Below are positions 6,979 to 16,706 of a stretch of 64,000 nucleotides of DNA, piece after piece. The notes under the pieces were generated by a model. It did not search any database. It was not told the origin of the DNA and worked only from the letters and a program-made list of their open reading frames with translations. Every line of letters starts with the position of its first letter. Position 1 is the stretch's first letter. The translations under genes and the position numbers were made by a program. Source of the DNA: an uncultured Polaribacter sp. (GTDB lineage: Bacteria > Bacteroidota > Bacteroidia > Flavobacteriales > Flavobacteriaceae); assembly GCA_943846595.1 (NCBI GenBank), contig OX044355.1:2161501-2225500 (forward strand). The letters are read 5' to 3'.

Positions 6979-8369
6979 TGAAACCATTTCTATTTGATGA
7001 ATTTGACACAAAATCTGCAGCGGCTTGGAAACAAAAAATTCAAGTAGACCTGAAAGGATTGGACTACAACGACACACTTCTCTGGAAAACAGAAGAAGAC
7101 ATTGTTGTAAAACCTTTTTATACAGCAGCAGATCGAAAAGCGCTTCCTATAGACCTACCAACAAGTCCCTTTGCTGTTTGCCAAACGATTTTTGTAGATG
7201 ATGAGAAAATAGCCAATTCACTCGCCTTAGATGCTCTAGAAAGAGGTGCAAATGCCCTCCAATTTGTTGCAGATAAGAAATTTGATTGTGTTGCTTTATT
7301 AAAAAAAATCGACCTTGAAGCGACCAAACTTTTTTTCAAACTACATTTTTTGGATGAAAAATTTGTCGAAAAATTATCAAAGATTACCGCATTAGCAACC
7401 CCCTTTTTTCAAATAGACATTCTTGGAAACTTGGCAGAAAGTGGCAATTGGTTTGACAATTTAAAGGCAGATTTCAGAACCCTAAAGGCCATTTCTAAAA
7501 CAACAGCGCAAGCCATTTGTGTAGATGTTTCTCTGTATGAAAATGCAGGTGCAGGCAGTGTACAACAATTGGCCTATGCCCTATCGCACACCAATGAATA
7601 CCTAGAAAACTTAGGAGAAGGTGCCGTTAAAAACATTCATTTTATTTTTTCTGTACGTGGAAATTATTTTTTTGAAATTGCCAAGTTAAGAGCCTTTCGG
7701 ATGCTCGTAAAAACGCTTTTCAAAGAATACAATCAAGCAGACAGTCAAGTTGAAATCTTTGTACAACCTAGTATGCGTAATAAAACTATTTTTGATTACA
7801 ATGTCAATATGCTCCGAACCACCTCGGAATGCATGAGTGCTATTTTGGGAGGCGCTTCTACCATCGCTAACATTTCTTATGATGCGGTGTACCACAAATC
7901 CAATGAGTTTGGAGAACGCATATCGAGAAATCAATTGCTCATTTTAAAAGAGGAAGCCGGTTTTAACCAAGGGCAGTACTTTGCGGAAGGGAGCTATTAT
8001 ATTGAAGCAATGAGCAATCAATTGGCAGCAAAAGGATTGACATTATTTCAACAATTGGAAAACAAAGGCGGTTTTTTAAAATTGTTGAAAGCCGGTGTTA
8101 TTCAACAAAAAATAAGCGAAAAGGCTCGAAAAGAACAGGCCAAGTTTGACGCGCAAGAACTGCGTCTTTTGGGCACTAATTTACATGCAAATGCAAGCAA
8201 CAAAATGCTTGCTGATATTGAGTTGTATCCCTTTGTAAAAAAGCGAAACATAAAAACGCTTTTGATTCCAATTACGAGAAATCGTTTGTCAGAAACCTAC
8301 GAAAAAGAACGCTTAGAAAACGAAAAAAAATCGCTTCAGAAGCAACAAATAAAAACTTCTAATGGCTAG
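6978..8369 (+). CDS. mutA: Methylmalonyl-CoA mutase small subunit
   Basis: A 463-residue protein equivalent to the TIM-barrel part of methylmalonyl-CoA mutase but without a C-terminal cobalamin-binding domain, as in other Bacteroidetes small subunits as far as I recall. It is the non-catalytic partner of MutB; the pair interconverts (R)-methylmalonyl-CoA and succinyl-CoA. Visible family stretches are [20 protein letters not shown] at the start, [12 protein letters not shown], and the barrel segment [17 protein letters not shown] shared with MutB. The ATG overlaps the previous stop by one base, and the end overlaps the mutB start by 8 bp, so the subunits are translationally coupled. No B12 riboswitch is expected here because the gene is internal to the operon. 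Confidence 0.94.
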   Translation: MKPFLFDEFDTKSAAAWKQKIQVDLKGLDYNDTLLWKTEEDIVVKPFYTAADRKALPIDLPTSPFAVCQTIFVDDEKIANSLALDALERGANALQFVADKKFDCVALLKKIDLEATKLFFKLHFLDEKFVEKLSKITALATPFFQIDILGNLAESGNWFDNLKADFRTLKAISKTTAQAICVDVSLYENAGAGSVQQLAYALSHTNEYLENLGEGAVKNIHFIFSVRGNYFFEIAKLRAFRMLVKTLFKEYNQADSQVEIFVQPSMRNKTIFDYNVNMLRTTSECMSAILGGASTIANISYDAVYHKSNEFGERISRNQLLILKEEAGFNQGQYFAEGSYYIEAMSNQLAAKGLTLFQQLENKGGFLKLLKAGVIQQKISEKARKEQAKFDAQELRLLGTNLHANASNKMLADIELYPFVKKRNIKTLLIPITRNRLSETYEKERLENEKKSLQKQQIKTSNG

Positions 8370-10422
8370 GAAAAATCTTCAACATTTAAAATTAGCCTAC
8401 TCAAATAATGAGGAAGCGCGTTTTTTACATGAACATTTTATCGCAGGAGCTGCTCCCAATTTGCGCGGTCCTTACAGCACCATGTACGTCAAAAAACCAT
8501 GGACAATTCGACAATATGCTGGTTTTTCTACTGCCGAGGAAAGCAATGCTTTTTATCGCAGAAATTTAGAAGCCGGTCAAAAAGGGCTTTCTGTAGCCTT
8601 TGATTTGGCCACACACCGTGGCTATGATTCCGATCATGAGCGAGTGCAAGGCGATGTAGGAAAAGCTGGGGTTGCCATTGATTCTGTGGAGGATATGAAG
8701 CTTTTGTTTGACCAAATTCCATTGGATAAAATGTCGGTTTCCATGACCATGAACGGCGCTGTATTGCCGATTTTGGCCTTTTATATTGTGGCTGCACAAG
8801 AGCAAGGGGTGGCTTTGGATCAGCTTTCTGGGACCATTCAAAATGATATTTTAAAGGAGTTTATGGTGCGCAATACCTACATCTACCCTCCCACGCCTTC
8901 GATGAAAATTATTGCTGATATTTTTAAATATACCAGCAAAAAAATGCCGAAATACAACTCGATTTCTATTTCTGGCTACCACATGCAAGAGGCGGGTGCT
9001 ACCCAAGAAATAGAACTTGCTTATACCTTAGCAGATGGTTTGGAATACCTTCGAAAAGGCATAGAGGCGGGCATGGATATAGATGCTTTTGCTCCCAGAT
9101 TGTCTTTCTTTTGGGCCATTGGCATGGACCATTTTAAAGAAATTGCCAAGTTGAGAGCGGGAAGAATGTTGTGGGCCAAAATCGTCAAAAAATTCAACCC
9201 AAAAAATCAGAAATCTTTTGCCCTGAGAACCCATTGCCAAACCAGTGGTTGGAGCTTAACGGCACAAGATCCGTTTAACAATGTTTCCAGAACGGCTATT
9301 GAGGCTATGGCGGCCGTTTTTGGGGGAACACAAAGTTTGCACACCAATGCCTTGGATGAGGCCATTGCGTTGCCGACTGAGTTTTCTGCAAGAATTGCTA
9401 GAAACACTCAAATTTATTTACAGGAAGAAACGGCCATTACCAAAACAGTAGATCCTTGGGCAGGGAGTTACCGCATGGAGCAGCTTACGGAAGCGATTGC
9501 CAAAAATGCTTGGAAATTGATTGAGGAAGTGGAAGCTTTGGGGGGCATGACCAATGCCATTGAAAAGGGCATTCCGAAAATGCGCATTGAAGAAGCTGCT
9601 GCAAAAAAGCAAGCAAGAATTGACAGCGGAACGGATGTAATTGTGGGGGTCAACAAATATCCTTTGAAGCAAGAAGATCCGTTGCATATTTTAGAGGTAG
9701 ATAATGAGGCCGTACGGATAGCGCAACTAAAAAGATTGGAAGTCTTAAAAAGAACGCGAAATACGGCAGCAATTCAAAAATCTTTACTAAATTTAACCAC
9801 TGCAGCGAAAACAGGCAACGAAAACTTGTTGGCATTGGTGGTAGAAGCAGCAAAAAACCGAGCTACTTTGGGCGAAATCTCCGATGCTTTGGAAGTTGTT
9901 TTTGGTCGTCACAAAGCGGTTCATAAAACCATCTCTGGCGTGTATAGCAAAGAAATAAAAGAAGATCCATTATTTAAGGAAGCAGCGCTGCTAACAGATC
10001 GATTTGCCCAATTGGAAGGCAGGCGTCCAAGAATTATGATTGCAAAACTAGGGCAAGATGGGCATGACAGAGGTGCCAAGGTGGTAGCTACTGGCTATGC
10101 CGATTTGGGTTTTGATGTAGACATTGGTCCGTTGTTTCAAACTCCTCAAGAGGCTGCCAAACAAGCCGTTGAAAATGATGTGCATATTTTAGGGATTTCT
10201 TCTTTGGCTGCAGGGCACAAAACCCTAGTTCCGCAAGTAATAGCAGCTTTAAAAGCTTATGGTAGAGAGGATATTATGGTAATTGTAGGGGGTGTGATTC
10301 CTCCACAAGATTATCAATTTTTATTTGATGCAGGTGCTGTGGGTATTTTTGGCCCTGGTACTAAAATCGCGCAAGCTGCCATTGACCTACTTAGCATTTT
10401 GATAGATAGCATTCAGGAATAA
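8362..10422 (+). CDS. mutB: Methylmalonyl-CoA mutase large (catalytic) subunit
   Basis: A 686-residue adenosylcobalamin enzyme that rearranges methylmalonyl-CoA to succinyl-CoA. The N-terminal TIM barrel carries [21 protein letters not shown] and the substrate-binding [19 protein letters not shown]. The C-terminal B12 domain has the DxHxxG motif D566-G-H568-D-R-G571, where H568 is the lower axial cobalt ligand, followed by the second motif [10 protein letters not shown]. All key residues are present. Its partner mutA overlaps upstream by 8 bp. The gene is last in the udk-divIC-mutA-mutB operon. The G-protein chaperone MeaB is not within this window. Confidence 0.97.
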   Translation: MARKNLQHLKLAYSNNEEARFLHEHFIAGAAPNLRGPYSTMYVKKPWTIRQYAGFSTAEESNAFYRRNLEAGQKGLSVAFDLATHRGYDSDHERVQGDVGKAGVAIDSVEDMKLLFDQIPLDKMSVSMTMNGAVLPILAFYIVAAQEQGVALDQLSGTIQNDILKEFMVRNTYIYPPTPSMKIIADIFKYTSKKMPKYNSISISGYHMQEAGATQEIELAYTLADGLEYLRKGIEAGMDIDAFAPRLSFFWAIGMDHFKEIAKLRAGRMLWAKIVKKFNPKNQKSFALRTHCQTSGWSLTAQDPFNNVSRTAIEAMAAVFGGTQSLHTNALDEAIALPTEFSARIARNTQIYLQEETAITKTVDPWAGSYRMEQLTEAIAKNAWKLIEEVEALGGMTNAIEKGIPKMRIEEAAAKKQARIDSGTDVIVGVNKYPLKQEDPLHILEVDNEAVRIAQLKRLEVLKRTRNTAAIQKSLLNLTTAAKTGNENLLALVVEAAKNRATLGEISDALEVVFGRHKAVHKTISGVYSKEIKEDPLFKEAALLTDRFAQLEGRRPRIMIAKLGQDGHDRGAKVVATGYADLGFDVDIGPLFQTPQEAAKQAVENDVHILGISSLAAGHKTLVPQVIAALKAYGREDIMVIVGGVIPPQDYQFLFDAGAVGIFGPGTKIAQAAIDLLSILIDSIQE

Positions 10423-10719
10423 GGAAGCTAAGAACCCCTTCATAATTGATACGCAAACCTTCTCCTTCGTGGAATTGCTTTCTACTCCTCGATGCCTTAC
10501 CGTCCACTCCACTCAAAAAACCTGTTTTTAAGCCTTTTCGCTTATTTTTTATCCCAACACAAAATCGATATACAGATTTGTATTCTTTTGTTTCAATAAT
10601 ATAACAACCTCACTGTAATCACTTTGATTTTTTTTGTTAAAAAATTAAATTAACATTTGTTTATTAAAAATATTTTTTTACTTTTAAATTTCAGAAGAAA
10701 AAAAACATTGCGTACCGCC
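10423..10719. other. Non-coding stretch between mutB and the IS1-like remnant
   Basis: About 300 bp with no ORF of useful size. The first 130 bp are less AT-rich than the surroundings and pyrimidine-rich on the + strand; the remainder is very AT-rich. I see no terminator of good quality after mutB and no trace of the N-terminal part of the pilC-like gene whose end survives at 11598-11795. Confidence 0.5.
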
Positions 10720-10744
10720 GGTAGTGTCCTAAACTGGCGCTTTT
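10720..10744 (+). repeat. IS1-family end-like repeat, outer copy
   Basis: The segment beginning GGTAGTGTCCTAAACTGGCG looks like the terminal inverted repeat of an IS1-type element (starts GGT, about 25 bp). Its core TGTCCTAAACTGGCGCTT (10725-10742) recurs with one mismatch at 10881-10898. It probably marks the left boundary of an insertion, or an older nested insertion. Confidence 0.5.
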
Positions 10745-10880
10745 GTAGAAATTGTAAAATTTAGAACTGATAATCAAGTTTTTAAAAAAATAAGTACCCA
10801 CTTTTTTGTGGGGTATGCACGTTCATTGAAATACTAAAAGTTTCTTAAAAGCCGTTATTACTGGGATTGTTGCTACGTCA

Positions 10881-10898
10881 TGTCCTAAATTGGCGCTT
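10881..10898 (+). repeat. IS1-family end-like repeat, inner copy
   Basis: TGTCCTAAATTGGCGCTT matches 17 of 18 bases of the outer copy 156 bp upstream and ends 8 bp before the transposase ATG, the normal place for an IS1-type left end. It lacks the outer copy's leading GGTAG. Confidence 0.5.
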
Positions 10899-10906
10899 AA
10901 AAAGAA

Positions 10907-11566
10907 ATGAATTGTACAAAATGTAATGCTTCCAAAACGATTAGAAAAGGAATTCGAAATAACAAGCAACGATTTTATTGCAAAGAGTGTCAAAAATATT
11001 TTCAAGCAGCTTACAATTATCAGGCATATAGCACCGATGTTGATGTTTTTATTGTCAATTTACTAAAAGAAGGATGCAGTGTAAGAGGAGTTTCTAGAGT
11101 CCTAAAAATTTCTAAAGACACTGTTTTATCCAGAATGCAAAAAATTAGCAAACAGATTCTGAAGCCTTCTTTTAGGCGATTGGGATATACATATGAAATC
11201 GATGAGATGTGGTCTTTTATTGGAAACAAGAAAAATGTTCTTTGGATTACCTATGTTTTAGAAAAAGAAACCGGAAGTATTATTGATTTTCATTTAGGTA
11301 GAAAAACAAAAGAAACCCTTCGTCCTCTAATTGATAAAGTATTGCTATTAAATCCTAGAAGAATATATACCGATCGATTGAATATATATCCAAGTTTAAT
11401 TCCAAAAGAAATTCACAAACGATTTCAATATTGTACCAATAAAATCGAAAGAATGAACTTGAATTTAAGAACCCATATAAAAAGACTGAGTAGAAAAACC
11501 ATTTGTTTCTCAAGAAATCAGAAAAATCTAGAAGCGCATTTAAAGATTTATTTTTGGGATAAGTAG
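10907..11566 (+). mobile_element. IS1-family transposase (single ORF)
   Basis: A 219-residue transposase of the IS1 type found in Bacteroidetes, in which the InsA- and InsB-like parts are one uninterrupted ORF. The N-terminus is a zinc finger (CTKC near residue 3 and YCKECQKYF), followed by an HTH (GCSVRGVSRVLKISKDTV). The catalytic part has DEMWSFIGNKKN, then RRIYTDRLNIYP and KIERMNLNLRTHIKRLSRKT, matching the conserved acidic residues and the IER-NLxLR block of IS1. No frameshift or stop is seen, so the protein may be functional. The matching right inverted repeat was not found after the stop, so the element looks truncated at its right side. The downstream neighbour is a 5'-truncated pilC-like gene. 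Confidence 0.9.
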
Positions 11567-11597
11567 GGAGAATCTCTCCCTGAAAAGGGGCGAGTAC

Positions 11598-11795
11598 GTG
11601 GACGAAGAAACCAACCAAAATGAAACTATTTTCAAGAGGTTAACAGCGCAGTACAATGAGGAAATTGAATACAAATCGAAGATGATTTCTGCCATTATCG
11701 AGCCTTTTATTATTTTAATACTGGGTGCTATTGTGGCAGTAATTTTAATTGCCATGTATTTGCCAATGTTTAAATTGAGTACGGTAATTTCTTAA
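11598..11795 (+). pseudogene. C-terminal remnant of a type II secretion / type IV pilus F-family (PilC/GspF) protein
   Basis: The last ~65 residues of a PilC/GspF-like inner-membrane protein: DEETNQNETIFKRLTAQYNEE leads into one transmembrane helix (IIEPFIILILGAIVAVILIAM) and the family's typical YLPMFKL end. An intact member is about 350-400 residues with two F domains, so most of the gene is missing. The GTG at 11598 is merely the first start-like codon; the frame is open upstream to the end of the IS transposase, where homology stops. The likely history is IS1-type insertion followed by deletion of the 5' part. It has no promoter of its own that I can see and is probably not functional. 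Confidence 0.75.
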
Positions 11796-11834
11796 TCGAA
11801 TTGTGTATTTATTAATTGGTTAGCACAGTATAGA

Positions 11835-11871
11835 AAACACCCCAAATAACGGAATGCTATTTGGGGTGTTT
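11835..11871. terminator. Bidirectional terminator between the pilC stub and DUF3467
   Basis: AAACACCCCAAATA pairs with TATTTGGGGTGTTT (14 bp, 9-nt loop). A T-rich tail follows on the + side and an A-rich stretch precedes it, so it can stop transcripts from both converging directions. Confidence 0.88.
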
Positions 11872-11890
11872 ACTTCTTTTTTATAAAAAA

Positions 11891-12202
11891 CTATGCTTGC
11901 CCAGTAGGTCCAAAATTCATTGGAATTGGAGGCTGTTCTGCATCTTTTATTTCACCATGGGCACTTTCAAACTTTCTCACATTGTCTGCCAATGCTTTTG
12001 TTAATCTTTTTGCGTGCTGGGGGGTTAAAATAATTCTTGACTTCACTTTTGCTTTGGGAACTCCTGGCATAATGTTGATAAAGTCTACAATAAACTCTGA
12101 CATCGAGTGATTGATAATTGCCAAATTAGAGTAAGTTCCTTCAGCAATCTCTTGATCCAATTCAATATTTAATTGACCTTCTTTATTTTTATTTTCTTCC
12201 AT
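11891..12202 (-). CDS. DUF3467 family protein
   Basis: A 103-residue protein of the DUF3467 family, found downstream of rpoC in Flavobacteriia. The core (GTYSNLAIINHSMSEFIVDF then MPGVPKAKVKSRIILTPQHAKRL) fits the family's beta-rich fold; the C-terminus is Pro/Gly-rich and probably disordered. No membrane segment, signal peptide or catalytic motif is visible. Function is unknown. The location next to rpoC is conserved in my experience, but a terminator hairpin (12247-12301) separates the genes, so it probably has its own promoter, which I could not identify. Confidence 0.88.
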   Translation of the reverse strand: MEENKNKEGQLNIELDQEIAEGTYSNLAIINHSMSEFIVDFINIMPGVPKAKVKSRIILTPQHAKRLTKALADNVRKFESAHGEIKDAEQPPIPMNFGPTGQA

Positions 12203-12246
12203 ATTTGTTTTCTTTAAATTGTGTCATTGATTCGCTATTAAATGTA

Positions 12247-12301
12247 TAAAAAAAAGTTGAATTGTATCCTGTAATAAATTACAATAAACAATTCAACTTT
12301 T
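12247..12301 (-). terminator. Terminator of the rpoBC operon
   Basis: AAAAGTTGAATTGT (12252-12265) pairs with ACAATTCAACTTTT (12288-12301) around a 22-nt loop. Reading leftward, the hairpin is followed by a run of T, about 25 bp after the rpoC stop. Confidence 0.85.
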
Positions 12302-12326
12302 AAAATGTATAAACTGGGAAGATTTT

Positions 12327-15300
12327 CTAGAAGCTTTCTTCTATTTCATCTTTTGGTCCCACTAAAATATGATCGTACTCTCTCATTCCTGTTCCTGCTG
12401 GTATTCTCTTACCAACAATTACATTCTCTTTCAAGCCTTCTAATGTATCAATTTTACCGTTTACAGCTGCTTCGTTTAACACTTTGGTTGTTTCCTGGAA
12501 GGAAGCCGCAGATATAAATGATTTTGTCTGTAAAGAAGCTCTTGTAATACCTTGTAACACCTGCTCTGCAGTTGCTGGTTTGGCGTCTCTTGCTTCTACT
12601 AAGTTGAGGTCATTTCTTCTTAATAAAGAATTTTCATCTCTTAATTGACGTGCAGTAATAATTTGACCCGCAACTAAGTTCTCAGAATCTCCAGCACTTT
12701 CAACAACTTTCATTCCGTAAATAGCGTCATTGTCTTTGATAAAGTCAATTTTATGGATCAATTGATTCTCTAAGAATAAAGTATCTCCTGAATCAATAAT
12801 CTTCACTTTACGCATCATTTGACGAACGACAACTTCGAAATGTTTATCATTAATTTTCACACCTTGCAAACGATATACTTCTTGTATTTCATTGACTAAG
12901 TATTCTTGTACTGCAGAAGGCCCTTTAATTCTTAGAATATCTGAAGGAGTGGTTGCTCCATCTGATAATGGCATTCCTGCTTTGATAAAGTCATTTTCTT
13001 GAACTAAAATCTGATTTGAAAGTTTCACTAAGTACTTACTTAGTTCTCCTGTTTTAGATTCTACGATAATTTCTCTGTTACCACGTTTAATTTTCCCGAA
13101 AGAAACGACACCATCTATTTCTGAAACGACAGAAGGATTGGATGGGTTACGTGCTTCAAATAATTCCGTTACTCGAGGTAGACCCCCTGTAATATCACCT
13201 GCTTTACCGGACTTACGAGGTATTTTTACCAATATATGACCAGATTCAACTTTGTCTCCATCACTTACCATTAAGTGTGCACCTACTGGTAAACTATAAG
13301 ATCGCAATGCATTACCATCTTTATCTTCAATAATTAAAGAAGCGATAATTTTTTTGTTCTTAGAATCTGTCATTACTTTCTCTTGAAAACCAGTTTGTTC
13401 ATCAATTTCAACAGAGTAATTGATACCTTGTTCTAAATTATCAAACTTCACTGTACCTCCAAATTCTGAAACAATAACACCGTTAAAAGGATCCCATTGA
13501 CAAATAACATCTCCTTTCTTGATTGATTTTCGATCTTTTTCGAAAATATAAGAACCATAAGGAATAATATTGCTACTTAATGTAATGCCTGTTTTCTTGT
13601 CAGTAACTTTAATTTCTGCAGTTCTAGAAATTACGATTTCTAATTCCTTACCGTCATTATCTTTTGCTTTAACAGTTCTTAAATCTTCGATGGTTACTTT
13701 TCCATCAAATTTGGCTGTTAATTTATTTTCTTCTGAAATATTTCCAGCAACCCCACCAACGTGGAATGTACGTAATGTTAACTGTGTCCCTGGTTCTCCA
13801 ATAGATTGTGCTGCAATTACACCTACTGCTTCTCCAATTTGTACTTTACTACGGGTAGATAAACTTTGTCCGTAACATTTTGCACAAATTCCTTTAAGAG
13901 ATTCACATGTTAATGCAGATCTAACTTCAACTCTATCAATGCCTGCTGCTTGGATGGCATCTGCAATTTTAATAGAAATAGATTCTCCTGCTGCAACCAA
14001 TAACTCATCTTCTGAATTCGGTGAAAATACATCTTGTAAAGAAACACGCCCTTCAATTCTGTCTGATAAAGATTCTACAATCTCATCATTTTTCTTTAAA
14101 GGCATTACTTCCAATCCTCTTAATGTACCACAGTCTTCTTGATTTACAATTACATCTTGTGAAACATCTACCAATCGACGGGTTAAGTAACCTGCATCTG
14201 CCGTTTTTAAAGCGGTATCTGCCAATCCTTTACGTGCACCGTGCGTAGAGATAAAGTATTCATGTATCGATAATCCTTCCTTAAAGTTAGAAAGAATTGG
14301 ATTCTCAATAATTTCACCACCACCAGCAGTCGATTTTTTAGGCTTTGCCATTAATCCACGCATACCTGTTAACTGACGAATCTGTTCTTTAGATCCACGG
14401 GCTCCAGAATCAAGCATCATATATACTGAGTTGAAACCTTGTTGATCTTCACGCAAACGTTTCATAGACAACTCCGTTAGATCGTTATTGGTTCTACCCC
14501 AAATATCAATTACCTGATTGTAACGCTCTTTTTGCGTTAACATTCCCATGTTATAGTTCGAAATAATTACATCCACTTCTGAATTCGCTTCAGCAATCAT
14601 TCCTGCTTTTTCTTTAGGAATAATAATATCTCCTAAACTGAATGATAAACCACCTTGGAAGGCAAATTTATATCCCATGTTTTTTATCTCGTCTAAGAAA
14701 TTACCCGTTGTAGGAATGTCAGTCGCTTTTAAAACACCACCGATAATTCCTCTTAAGTTTTTCTTAGTCAATACTTCATTGATATATCCAGCGGCTGGAG
14801 GAACTACTTCGTTAAATAAAACTCTACCAACAGTGGTTGCTATAATTTTAGTTACTTGTGCTCCGTTTTCGTCAATATCTTGAGTTCTTACTTTAATCCC
14901 CGCATTTAAGTCCACCATTTCTTCGTTAAAAGCAATTGTAACTTCTTCTGGTGAATAGAACGTTAATCCTTCTCCTTTAATAGGTACTTCTGGAGTAGAA
15001 ATTCTTTCTTTTGTCATGTAGTACAAACCAAGTACCATATCCTGTGAAGGTACAGTAACGGGTGCACCATTGGCTGGATTTAGGATATTGTGAGACGCTA
15101 ACATTAATATTTGCGCTTCTAAAATCGCTTCTGGTCCTAATGGTAAATGCACCGCCATTTGATCCCCATCAAAATCCGCATTAAATGCAGAACATGATAA
15201 TGGATGCAATTGGATTGCTTTTCCTTCAATTAACTTTGGTTGAAAAGCTTGAATACCTAGTCTGTGTAAAGTAGGGGCTCTGTTTAATAAAACAGGGTGT

Positions 15301-16604
15301 CCTTTGATTACATTTTCTAAAATATCCCAAACAACTGGTTCTTTTCTATCTATAATTTTCTTAGCAGATTTTACAGTTTTTACAATTCCTCTTTCAATCA
15401 ATTTACGGATTACGAAAGGTTTGTAAAGTTCAGCTGCCATGTCCTTAGGAATACCACATTCTGACAATCTTAATTCAGGTCCAACAACAATTACAGAACG
15501 TGCAGAATAATCAACACGCTTTCCTAATAAATTCTGACGGAAACGTCCTTGTTTTCCTTTTAAGGAATCTGATAACGACTTTAAAGGTCTGTTAGATTCT
15601 GTTTTTACTGCAGATGATTTACGTGTATTGTCAAACAATGAATCTACTGATTCTTGTAACATACGTTTCTCATTACGTAAAATAACTTCTGGAGCTTTTA
15701 TCTCAACCAATCTTTTTAAACGGTTGTTTCTAATAATAACTCTTCTGTATAAATCATTTAAATCTGAAGTTGCAAAACGACCACCATCTAAGGGAACTAA
15801 TGGACGTAATTCTGGTGGAATTACCGGAACTACCTTCATGATCATCCACTCTGGATTGTTCTCTCTATTTTTCTGAGAGTCTTTAAATGCTTCAACAACA
15901 TTTAAACGCTTTAAAGCTTCTGTTTTTCTTTGTTTAGAAGTTTCCGTATTTGCTTTGTGTCGTAATTCAAAAGACAATGCTTCTAAATCGATACGTGCTA
16001 ATAGGTCAATTAAACACTCAGCACCCATTTTAGCAATAAACTTGTTTGGATCTGCGTCTTCTAAGTATTGGTTTTCTGCTGGAATTTCTTCTAAAATATC
16101 TAAATATTCTTCTTCTGTTAGGAAGTCCATTTTTTGTAAAGATGCTCCTTCCGCATTTTTTGCAATACCGGGTTGAATTACTACATATCGTTCGTAGTAG
16201 ATAATCATGTCTAACTTCTTAGATGGAAGCCCTAAGAGGTATCCCATTTTGTTAGGCAATGATCTAAAGTACCAAATATGAGCAACAGGAACCACCAAAT
16301 TGATATGTCCTACTCGATCTCTACGTACTTTCTTTTCTGTTACTTCTACACCACATCGATCACAAACGATTCCTTTATAACGGATTCTTTTATATTTTCC
16401 ACAAGCACATTCATAATCCTTTACAGGACCAAAAATACGCTCACAAAATAAACCATCTCTTTCTGGTTTGTGGGTACGGTAATTAATTGTTTCTGGTTTT
16501 AAAACTTCACCTTTAGAAATCTCTAAAATAGATTCTGGTGAGGATAAACCAATGGAGATTTTATTGAACTTTTTAACAGTGTACTTCTCGTGTTTTCTTG
16601 CCAT
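12327..16604 (-). CDS. rpoC: DNA-directed RNA polymerase subunit beta'
   Basis: A 1425-residue catalytic subunit of RNA polymerase. The N-terminal zinc ribbon reads [20 protein letters not shown], the active-site magnesium loop [12 protein letters not shown] lies near residue 475, and the second zinc site (CxxxxxxCxxCYG) appears as [13 protein letters not shown]. The trigger-loop/bridge-helix region and the C-terminal omega-binding end are complete. The length is as expected for Bacteroidetes, which carry a lineage-specific insertion. It lies 102 bp downstream of rpoB with an imperfect inverted repeat between, and is followed by a strong terminator. Nothing suggests damage. Confidence 0.99.
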   Translation of the reverse strand: MARKHEKYTVKKFNKISIGLSSPESILEISKGEVLKPETINYRTHKPERDGLFCERIFGPVKDYECACGKYKRIRYKGIVCDRCGVEVTEKKVRRDRVGHINLVVPVAHIWYFRSLPNKMGYLLGLPSKKLDMIIYYERYVVIQPGIAKNAEGASLQKMDFLTEEEYLDILEEIPAENQYLEDADPNKFIAKMGAECLIDLLARIDLEALSFELRHKANTETSKQRKTEALKRLNVVEAFKDSQKNRENNPEWMIMKVVPVIPPELRPLVPLDGGRFATSDLNDLYRRVIIRNNRLKRLVEIKAPEVILRNEKRMLQESVDSLFDNTRKSSAVKTESNRPLKSLSDSLKGKQGRFRQNLLGKRVDYSARSVIVVGPELRLSECGIPKDMAAELYKPFVIRKLIERGIVKTVKSAKKIIDRKEPVVWDILENVIKGHPVLLNRAPTLHRLGIQAFQPKLIEGKAIQLHPLSCSAFNADFDGDQMAVHLPLGPEAILEAQILMLASHNILNPANGAPVTVPSQDMVLGLYYMTKERISTPEVPIKGEGLTFYSPEEVTIAFNEEMVDLNAGIKVRTQDIDENGAQVTKIIATTVGRVLFNEVVPPAAGYINEVLTKKNLRGIIGGVLKATDIPTTGNFLDEIKNMGYKFAFQGGLSFSLGDIIIPKEKAGMIAEANSEVDVIISNYNMGMLTQKERYNQVIDIWGRTNNDLTELSMKRLREDQQGFNSVYMMLDSGARGSKEQIRQLTGMRGLMAKPKKSTAGGGEIIENPILSNFKEGLSIHEYFISTHGARKGLADTALKTADAGYLTRRLVDVSQDVIVNQEDCGTLRGLEVMPLKKNDEIVESLSDRIEGRVSLQDVFSPNSEDELLVAAGESISIKIADAIQAAGIDRVEVRSALTCESLKGICAKCYGQSLSTRSKVQIGEAVGVIAAQSIGEPGTQLTLRTFHVGGVAGNISEENKLTAKFDGKVTIEDLRTVKAKDNDGKELEIVISRTAEIKVTDKKTGITLSSNIIPYGSYIFEKDRKSIKKGDVICQWDPFNGVIVSEFGGTVKFDNLEQGINYSVEIDEQTGFQEKVMTDSKNKKIIASLIIEDKDGNALRSYSLPVGAHLMVSDGDKVESGHILVKIPRKSGKAGDITGGLPRVTELFEARNPSNPSVVSEIDGVVSFGKIKRGNREIIVESKTGELSKYLVKLSNQILVQENDFIKAGMPLSDGATTPSDILRIKGPSAVQEYLVNEIQEVYRLQGVKINDKHFEVVVRQMMRKVKIIDSGDTLFLENQLIHKIDFIKDNDAIYGMKVVESAGDSENLVAGQIITARQLRDENSLLRRNDLNLVEARDAKPATAEQVLQGITRASLQTKSFISAASFQETTKVLNEAAVNGKIDTLEGLKENVIVGKRIPAGTGMREYDHILVGPKDEIEESF

Positions 16605-16654
16605 GGTAATGGATTCGAATTAAAATTATAAAAGCGGTCTCTAAAAGACTTATT

Positions 16655-16702
16655 AATAGATGATGGATAGAAGCTGACTTGAATCAACTTCTATCATCAA
16701 TT
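16655..16702 (-). repeat. Imperfect inverted repeat in the rpoB-rpoC gap
   Basis: On the + strand GATGATGGATAGAAG and CTTCTATCATC flank a short loop, forming an imperfect hairpin that includes most of the 102-bp intergenic gap. No T run follows in the direction of transcription, so it is more likely an RNA-processing or stabilising structure than a terminator. Confidence 0.45.
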
Positions 16703-16706
16703 TTTG

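Noticed and set aside
10423..10906. B12 riboswitch or other regulatory RNA near mutAB
   Set aside because: mutA and mutB are internal to an operon with no leader; the downstream gap shows no cobalamin-riboswitch core and is explained partly by IS end repeats.
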